Notes under the pieces: generated by a model | What the model was told of the DNA's origin: nothing | The model's database searches: none | What the model saw: the letters and a program-made list of their open reading frames with translations, nothing else | Source: Prevotella sp. UBA2725 | GTDB lineage: Bacteria > Bacteroidota > Bacteroidia > Bacteroidales > Bacteroidaceae | Length of the DNA: 9,728 nucleotides | Assembly (NCBI GenBank): GCA_002353825.1 | Contig: DEKJ01000048.1 | Coordinates: forward strand, 1 to 9,728 | Direction: 5' to 3' | Position numbers and translations under genes: made by a program | Shown: in pieces, positions 6,116-9,728 of the stretch | How positions within the stretch are numbered: the first letter of the stretch is position 1 | Layout of the letters: each line of letters begins with the position of its first letter

Positions 6116-7285
6116 TTAACTATTCAGTCGTTCTTTGAGTCGTTCAAAGAAACTCTTTTTCGTGCTCGTGTCACTCTTGAAGTTCTCGCTCTCACGAAGT
6201 TCCTCAATAGCTTTCTTCTCGCTCTTGGTCAGCGTCTTAGGTACATACACGCTCATGTTGACCACGATGTCGCCTGTGCCTGAGCCGTAGCCTTTCACGG
6301 CAGGCAGACCTTTGCCACGCAGGCGAACAGTCTTGCCCGGCTGCGTGCCTGGATCAATCTTGAGAGAGATTTTCTTGCCGTCGATGGTAGGAATCTCTGC
6401 ATCGCCGCCGAGTGCAGCCGTCGGGAAGTCGAGCAGGAGATTATAATAGAGGTCTTGCTTATCACGGACGAACGTATCGTTCTTCTCTTCCTCAATGATG
6501 ACCTGAATGTCTCCAGGCACACCATTATGAGGACCTGCGTTGCCTTTGCCGTGGACATTGAGCACCATACCCTCTTCCACACCGGCAGGGATATTAATCT
6601 CCACCACTTTCTCACCTTTGACGACACCCGTGCCGCCGCAGTCCTTACATTTATTCTTGATGATAGTACCCTCACCATGACAGGTAGGACACTCGCTCTG
6701 TGTCTGCATCATGCCGAACATGGAGCGCACGGTACGTGTCACCATACCGGAGCCATGACAAGTAGGACAAGTCTCTGGCTGAGCACCCCCTTCGGAGCCC
6801 GTGCCATTACACTTGTCGCAGACAACGTCTTCACGAACCTTGAACTTCTTCGTCACACCGCTGGCGATGTCCTGCAACGACAGTTTCACTTTCAATCGCA
6901 GGTCTGAACCACGGTATACGCGCTGGGATCTGCCATTGCCTCCTCCGAAGCCACCGAACCCTCCGAAGCCACCCTGGTGGCCTCCGAAGATATCGCCGAA
7001 CATCGAGAAGATATCGTCCATGTTCATGTCGCCACTGAAGCCGCCGAAGCCACTTCCTCCTGGTGCATCGAATCCGAACTGATCATACTGCCGACGCTTG
7101 TCAGGGTCGTGCAGTACCTCGTAGGCTTCTGCAGCCTCCTTGAATTTTTCCTCAGCCACTTTATCGCCGGGGTTACGGTCAGGGTGGTACTTGATGGCGA
7201 GCTTACGGTATGCAACCTTTATCTCGTCTTCCGTGGCGTTGCGGTCAACGCCCAACACCTCGTAATAGTCTCTTTTCTCTGCCAT
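6116..7285 (-). CDS. dnaJ: Chaperone protein DnaJ (Hsp40)
   Basis: 389-residue type I J-protein that delivers unfolded clients to DnaK and stimulates its ATPase. The J-domain covers about 1-70 with HPD at 34-36. A Gly/Phe-rich region follows (about 71-119, with repeated GGF units). The zinc-binding domain has all four CxxCxGxG motifs: CDKCNGTG (156-163), CPTCHGSG (173-180), CPTCHGEG (199-206) and CKDCGGTG (213-220). The C-terminal substrate-binding and dimerisation part runs to 389. Length and architecture are complete. The ATG at 7285 is preceded by AGGA (7297-7294) at 8-base spacing, and grpE ends 18 bases upstream, so grpE-dnaJ is an operon. dnaK is not in the window. The octamer repeat begins right after the stop. 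Confidence 0.98.
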   Translation of the reverse strand: MAEKRDYYEVLGVDRNATEDEIKVAYRKLAIKYHPDRNPGDKVAEEKFKEAAEAYEVLHDPDKRRQYDQFGFDAPGGSGFGGFSGDMNMDDIFSMFGDIFGGHQGGFGGFGGFGGGNGRSQRVYRGSDLRLKVKLSLQDIASGVTKKFKVREDVVCDKCNGTGSEGGAQPETCPTCHGSGMVTRTVRSMFGMMQTQSECPTCHGEGTIIKNKCKDCGGTGVVKGEKVVEINIPAGVEEGMVLNVHGKGNAGPHNGVPGDIQVIIEEEKNDTFVRDKQDLYYNLLLDFPTAALGGDAEIPTIDGKKISLKIDPGTQPGKTVRLRGKGLPAVKGYGSGTGDIVVNMSVYVPKTLTKSEKKAIEELRESENFKSDTSTKKSFFERLKERLNS

Positions 7286-7290
7286 AATTC

Positions 7291-7318
7291 TTGTCCTACC
7301 GCTTTATTGTCCTACTGC
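7291..7318. repeat. 12-base near-repeat across the grpE stop and the dnaJ ribosome-binding site
   Basis: Bases 7291-7302 and 7307-7318 match at 11 of 12 positions. On the minus strand GCAGTAGGACAA encodes the last residues of GrpE, then TAAA, then GCGGTAGGACAA, whose AGGA is the Shine-Dalgarno site of dnaJ. The duplicated block therefore serves as coding sequence in one copy and as ribosome-binding site in the other. Confidence 0.5.
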
Positions 7319-7930
7319 AACTTTCGCGTGGCGGATAACCTTATCGTTGAGCGTATAACCTGTCTGAACGCAGTCGATGACCTTGCCTTTCTTCTCGTCG
7401 CCCATGCCGGGAACCATAGCCACAGCCTCATGGAAGTCGGTATCGAAATCCTTGCCATCGGTGTCAATCTTCTTCACGCCGAGGCTCTCTAAGGCCTTGA
7501 CAAACTTATTGAAGATCATCTGCACGCCATCCTTGATAGCCTTCGGGTCGTCGCTCTTGTCTTTCAGGGCGCGCTCAAAGTCATCGAGCACAGGGAGCAC
7601 GGCTTTCACCGTCTTCTCACTGCCATTGAGGATGAGCTCAGCCTTCTCTTTCAGCGTGCGCTTCTTATAGTTGTCAAACTCAGCGAGCGTACGGAGGTAC
7701 TTGTCTTTCAGATCAGCAATTTCCTTGTTGGCTTTCTCCAACGGATCTTCCTGCTTCTCTTCTTTCTTCTCAGCGTCCTTAGCATCAGCCTTCTTGTCCT
7801 CGGCCTTGTCGCTGGTCTTCTCTTCTTTCTTCTCTGCTTTCTCTTCAGTCTTCTTTTCGGACGACTGATTAGCCTCCGGCTGCTGGCCTTCGACTTTTAT
7901 GTTTTTCTTTTCTTCTTCTTTTTCTGCCAT
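7304..7930 (-). CDS. grpE: Nucleotide exchange factor GrpE
   Basis: 208-residue cochaperone that releases ADP from DnaK, resetting the Hsp70 cycle. The conserved part begins near residue 63: a long helix (LEKANKEIADLKDKYLRTLA, 64-83) leading to AEFDNYKKRT (83-92), then VLPVLDDFERAL (111-122), and the C-terminal beta domain with FHEAVAMVPG (166-175) and the signature end TGYTLNDKVIRHAKVAVG (190-207). Residues 1-62 are a low-complexity tail made almost only of Lys, Glu, Asp, Ala, Ser and Gln, probably disordered; variable charged N-termini are common in GrpE, though this one is rather long. The ATG at 7930 has an AGG about ten bases upstream. It is the first gene of grpE-dnaJ, behind a sigma-54-like promoter. 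Confidence 0.97.
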   Translation of the reverse strand: MAEKEEEKKNIKVEGQQPEANQSSEKKTEEKAEKKEEKTSDKAEDKKADAKDAEKKEEKQEDPLEKANKEIADLKDKYLRTLAEFDNYKKRTLKEKAELILNGSEKTVKAVLPVLDDFERALKDKSDDPKAIKDGVQMIFNKFVKALESLGVKKIDTDGKDFDTDFHEAVAMVPGMGDEKKGKVIDCVQTGYTLNDKVIRHAKVAVGQ

Positions 7931-7960
7931 AATGCTATAACCTTTTTGTTTTCCTCAGAT

Positions 7961-7976
7961 AACAAAAATCGTGCCA
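7961..7976 (-). promoter_or_regulatory. Sigma-54-type (-24/-12) promoter candidate for grpE-dnaJ
   Basis: The minus strand reads TGGCACGATTTTTGTT. Against the sigma-54 consensus TGGCACG-N4-TTGCA, the -24 element is perfect, the distance from the first conserved G (7975) to the G of the -12 element (7963) is the required 12 bases, and only the -12 C is replaced by T. Predicted transcription start is about 7950, giving a 20-base leader to the grpE ATG that contains an AGG. No TAnnTTTG box is seen in this 55-base gap. A chance match is possible, since activator sites were not identified. Confidence 0.4.
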
Positions 7977-7985
7977 CGCATTAGT

Positions 7986-9605
7986 TTATTCGTACATTCC
8001 CGCTCTCTGCTCCTTGATCTGGTCGTCGTGGATATACTCATCGTAAGGCATGAGCTTGTCGATGGTGCCCTTAGGTGTGAGCTCGATGATACGGTTGGAT
8101 ACGGTCTCAATGAGCTCGGCATCGTGAGAGGAGAACAGAATGTTGCCCTTGAAGGCCACGAGGTTGTTGTTCAGTGCCTGAATCGACTCCAGGTCGAGGT
8201 GGTTCGTAGGTGTGTCGAAGATGAGGCAGTTGGCGTTCTGCAGCTGCATTCTTGCAATCATACAACGCATCTTCTCACCACCGGAGAGCACGTTGACCTT
8301 CTTCTCTACATCCTCTTGGCGGAAGAGCATACGACCGAGATACGACTTCATGACGACCTCGTTGCCCGGACCATACTGTGAGAGCCAGTCGACGAGGTTA
8401 AGATCCGACTGGAAGAATTTCGTGTTGTCGAGTGGGAGATAGGCGGTGGTGATTGTCACGCCCCACTTATAGGTACCGGCATCAGCCTGGCGGTTGCCAT
8501 TGATGATCTCGAAGAGAGCGGTCATAGCCTTGGGGTTATGACTGAGGAACACGACCTTCTGTCCTTTCTCAACGTTGAAGTTGACATGATCGAAGAGTAC
8601 GGTTCCATCCTCGTCGACAGCCTTCAAGTCCTGCACTTCAAGAATCTGGTTGCCTGGTTCGCGCTCCATCTGGAAGATAATGCCAGGATACTTACGACTT
8701 GACGGCTTGATTTCCTCAACGTTAAGTTTTTCCAGCATCTTCTTACGGCTCGTTGTCTGACGGCTCTTAGCCACATTGGCAGAGAAACGGCGGATGAACT
8801 CCTCGAGCTGTTTCTTCTTCTCTTCTGCCTTCATCTTCTGGTTCTGAGCCTGACGTAGCGCAAGCTGCGAGCTCTCGTACCAGAAGCTGTAGTTACCTGC
8901 GAATACTGTGATCTTACCATAGTCGATATCGATGGTCTGTGTAGACACTGCGTCGAGGAAGTGACGGTCGTGGCTCACTACGAGCACCGTCTGATGCTCA
9001 TCAATCTCACCGAGATAATCCTCCAGCCACTCCACGGTGTCGAGGTCAAGGTCATTGGTAGGCTCATCGAGCAGCAGGTTGTCGGGCTTGCCAAAAAGTG
9101 CCTTGGCCAGCATGACGCGCACCTTCTCATTATTTGAAAGCTGCGACATCTGCTTCTGATGGAGATCCTCCGACACGCCGAGGTTCTGCAGCAGCTGTGC
9201 GGCATCGCTTTCAGCCTCCCAACCGTTCATCTCAGCAAACTTCTCCTCGAGCTCTGCAGCGCGGTTGCCGTCTTCCTCTGTCATCTCAGGCTTGGAATAA
9301 AGCATCTCGCGCTCTTTCATGTTGTTCCACAGTGCATCATAACCCATGAGCACGGTGTCGAGCACTTTGTAAGCATCATATTTGAAGTGGTCCTGCTCCA
9401 AGACGGAGAGGCGCTCGCCCGGACCCATCTCTACGCTGCCTTTGTTAGGCTCGAGGTCGCCGCTGATGGCACGAAGAAGGGTTGACTTGCCGGCACCGTT
9501 GGCACCGATGACGCCGTAGATGTTACCGCGCGTGAACTTGATGTTCACATCTTTATAAAGGACACGTTTGCCAAACTGGATGGCAAGATTGGTAAGTGTT
9601 ATCAT
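7986..9605 (-). CDS. ABC-F family ATPase (YbiT/YkpA-like) with one degenerate ATP site
   Basis: 539-residue soluble protein with two ABC domains and no membrane segments, the ABC-F layout; such proteins act on ribosomes rather than as transporters. Domain 1: Walker A GANGAGKS (34-41), signature LSNNE (156-160, two Asn for the usual Gly-Gly), Walker B LLLDEPTNDLD (177-187), switch His212. The Lys/Arg/Gln-rich linker (about 245-300, with RRFSANVAKSRQTTSRKK at 272-289) corresponds to the P-site tRNA-interaction region. Domain 2: the Walker A position reads SHNPKAMT (355-362), lacking the glycines and the lysine; signature LSGGE (440-444) is intact; Walker B is CLIFDTPTNHLD with Thr465 in place of the catalytic Glu; His494 is kept. 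Length fits YbiT/YkpA. The gene follows a tRNA terminator; a TATAAT at 9641-9636 might be part of its promoter. Its precise translational role is unknown. Confidence 0.92.
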   Translation of the reverse strand: MITLTNLAIQFGKRVLYKDVNIKFTRGNIYGVIGANGAGKSTLLRAISGDLEPNKGSVEMGPGERLSVLEQDHFKYDAYKVLDTVLMGYDALWNNMKEREMLYSKPEMTEEDGNRAAELEEKFAEMNGWEAESDAAQLLQNLGVSEDLHQKQMSQLSNNEKVRVMLAKALFGKPDNLLLDEPTNDLDLDTVEWLEDYLGEIDEHQTVLVVSHDRHFLDAVSTQTIDIDYGKITVFAGNYSFWYESSQLALRQAQNQKMKAEEKKKQLEEFIRRFSANVAKSRQTTSRKKMLEKLNVEEIKPSSRKYPGIIFQMEREPGNQILEVQDLKAVDEDGTVLFDHVNFNVEKGQKVVFLSHNPKAMTALFEIINGNRQADAGTYKWGVTITTAYLPLDNTKFFQSDLNLVDWLSQYGPGNEVVMKSYLGRMLFRQEDVEKKVNVLSGGEKMRCMIARMQLQNANCLIFDTPTNHLDLESIQALNNNLVAFKGNILFSSHDAELIETVSNRIIELTPKGTIDKLMPYDEYIHDDQIKEQRAGMYE

Positions 9606-9672
9606 AGTTACAATCTTATTTAGTTACTACCTTAAATTATATTGTTCTATCTTTCGATGGTCTTTAACTGAA

Positions 9673-9705
9673 AAAAGACTGACCTCTTGTGAAGATCAGT
9701 CTTTT
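9673..9705 (-). terminator. Intrinsic terminator of the tRNA gene (symmetrical, possibly bidirectional)
   Basis: AAAAGACTGA (9673-9682) is the exact complement of TCAGTCTTTT (9696-9705), with a further TCTT/AAGA pairing inside (9685-9688 with 9692-9695), a 2-base bulge and a GTG loop. On the minus strand the stem ends in a run of six T (9676-9671). It sits just after the tRNA 3' end and should stop that transcript before the ABC-F gene. The stem is flanked by A on one side and T on the other, so it could also act on the opposite strand. Confidence 0.85.
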
Positions 9706-9707
9706 AG

Positions 9708-9728
9708 TGCGCCCTTAGGGATTCGAAC
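9708..9728 (-). tRNA. 3' end of a tRNA gene (identity unknown, truncated by window edge)
   Basis: The minus strand begins GTTCGAATC, the classical T-arm loop (bases 53-61), then CCTA completing the T-stem side, AGGGCGC as the 3' half of the acceptor stem (bases 66-72, predicting GCGCCCT at the tRNA 5' end) and A as discriminator at 9708. CCA is not encoded: the next bases are CTA. A strong terminator follows at once. The anticodon lies outside the window, so the amino acid cannot be named. The call rests on about 21 bases, but the T-loop motif, the arm lengths and the terminator agree. Confidence 0.8.

Noticed and set aside
6801..7082. Proline-rich plus-strand open frame (KPPNPPKPP)
   Set aside because: It is the complement of the Gly/Phe-rich coding region of dnaJ.
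7931..7985. CIRCE (HrcA) operator before grpE
   Set aside because: The spaced inverted repeat TTAGCACTC-N9-GAGTGCTAA is not present in the gap.
9708..9728. tRNA 3' end as an integration site for a mobile element
   Set aside because: No integrase, second copy of the tRNA end or foreign-looking genes were seen next to it; the downstream genes are housekeeping.

Overview
The window reads as a chromosomal stretch from a Bacteroidales bacterium, most likely Prevotella or a close relative. The pointers are protein-level resemblance (galM-galK pair, grpE-dnaJ without dnaK, a YbiT/YkpA-like ABC-F protein), mostly weak Shine-Dalgarno sequences, and a Bacteroidetes-type promoter (GTTG-N20-TTACTTTG) before galM. 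The genus is an inference from memory, not a computed match. Gene density is high, and every complete gene lies on the minus strand, so the functional order runs from right to left.

From the right: the 3' end of a tRNA gene, its hairpin terminator, then a two-domain ABC-F ATPase. Next is grpE-dnaJ, the nucleotide-exchange factor and J-protein of the Hsp70 chaperone cycle, behind a promoter-like sequence of sigma-54 type. After dnaJ comes folC (folate polyglutamylation), starting with GTG. A roughly 200-base gap carrying the best promoter candidate and a 13-bp tandem repeat precedes galM-galK, which convert beta-D-galactose to alpha-D-galactose and then to galactose-1-phosphate, the entry to the Leloir pathway. 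A 164-base gap with tandem hairpins, probably a dispersed REP-like element, separates galK from a secreted esterase-like/phytase-like protein, followed closely by a GT-B glycosyltransferase. At the left edge the C-terminal end of a plus-strand membrane protein runs tail-to-tail into the glycosyltransferase gene and overlaps it by 35 bases.

Most of the content is housekeeping, and I do not see a clearly new multi-gene system. The observations most worth checking are: an ABC-F protein in which one composite ATP site looks dead on both faces while the other looks intact; a sigma-54-like promoter ahead of grpE-dnaJ; the double-hairpin intergenic element; short tandem duplications at several gene boundaries (after dnaJ, across the folC stop, across the grpE/dnaJ junction and in the galM leader); and a Glu-to-Gln change at the conserved sugar-nucleotide-binding glutamate of the glycosyltransferase. 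No CRISPR array, insertion sequence, integrase, riboswitch or rRNA gene was seen.
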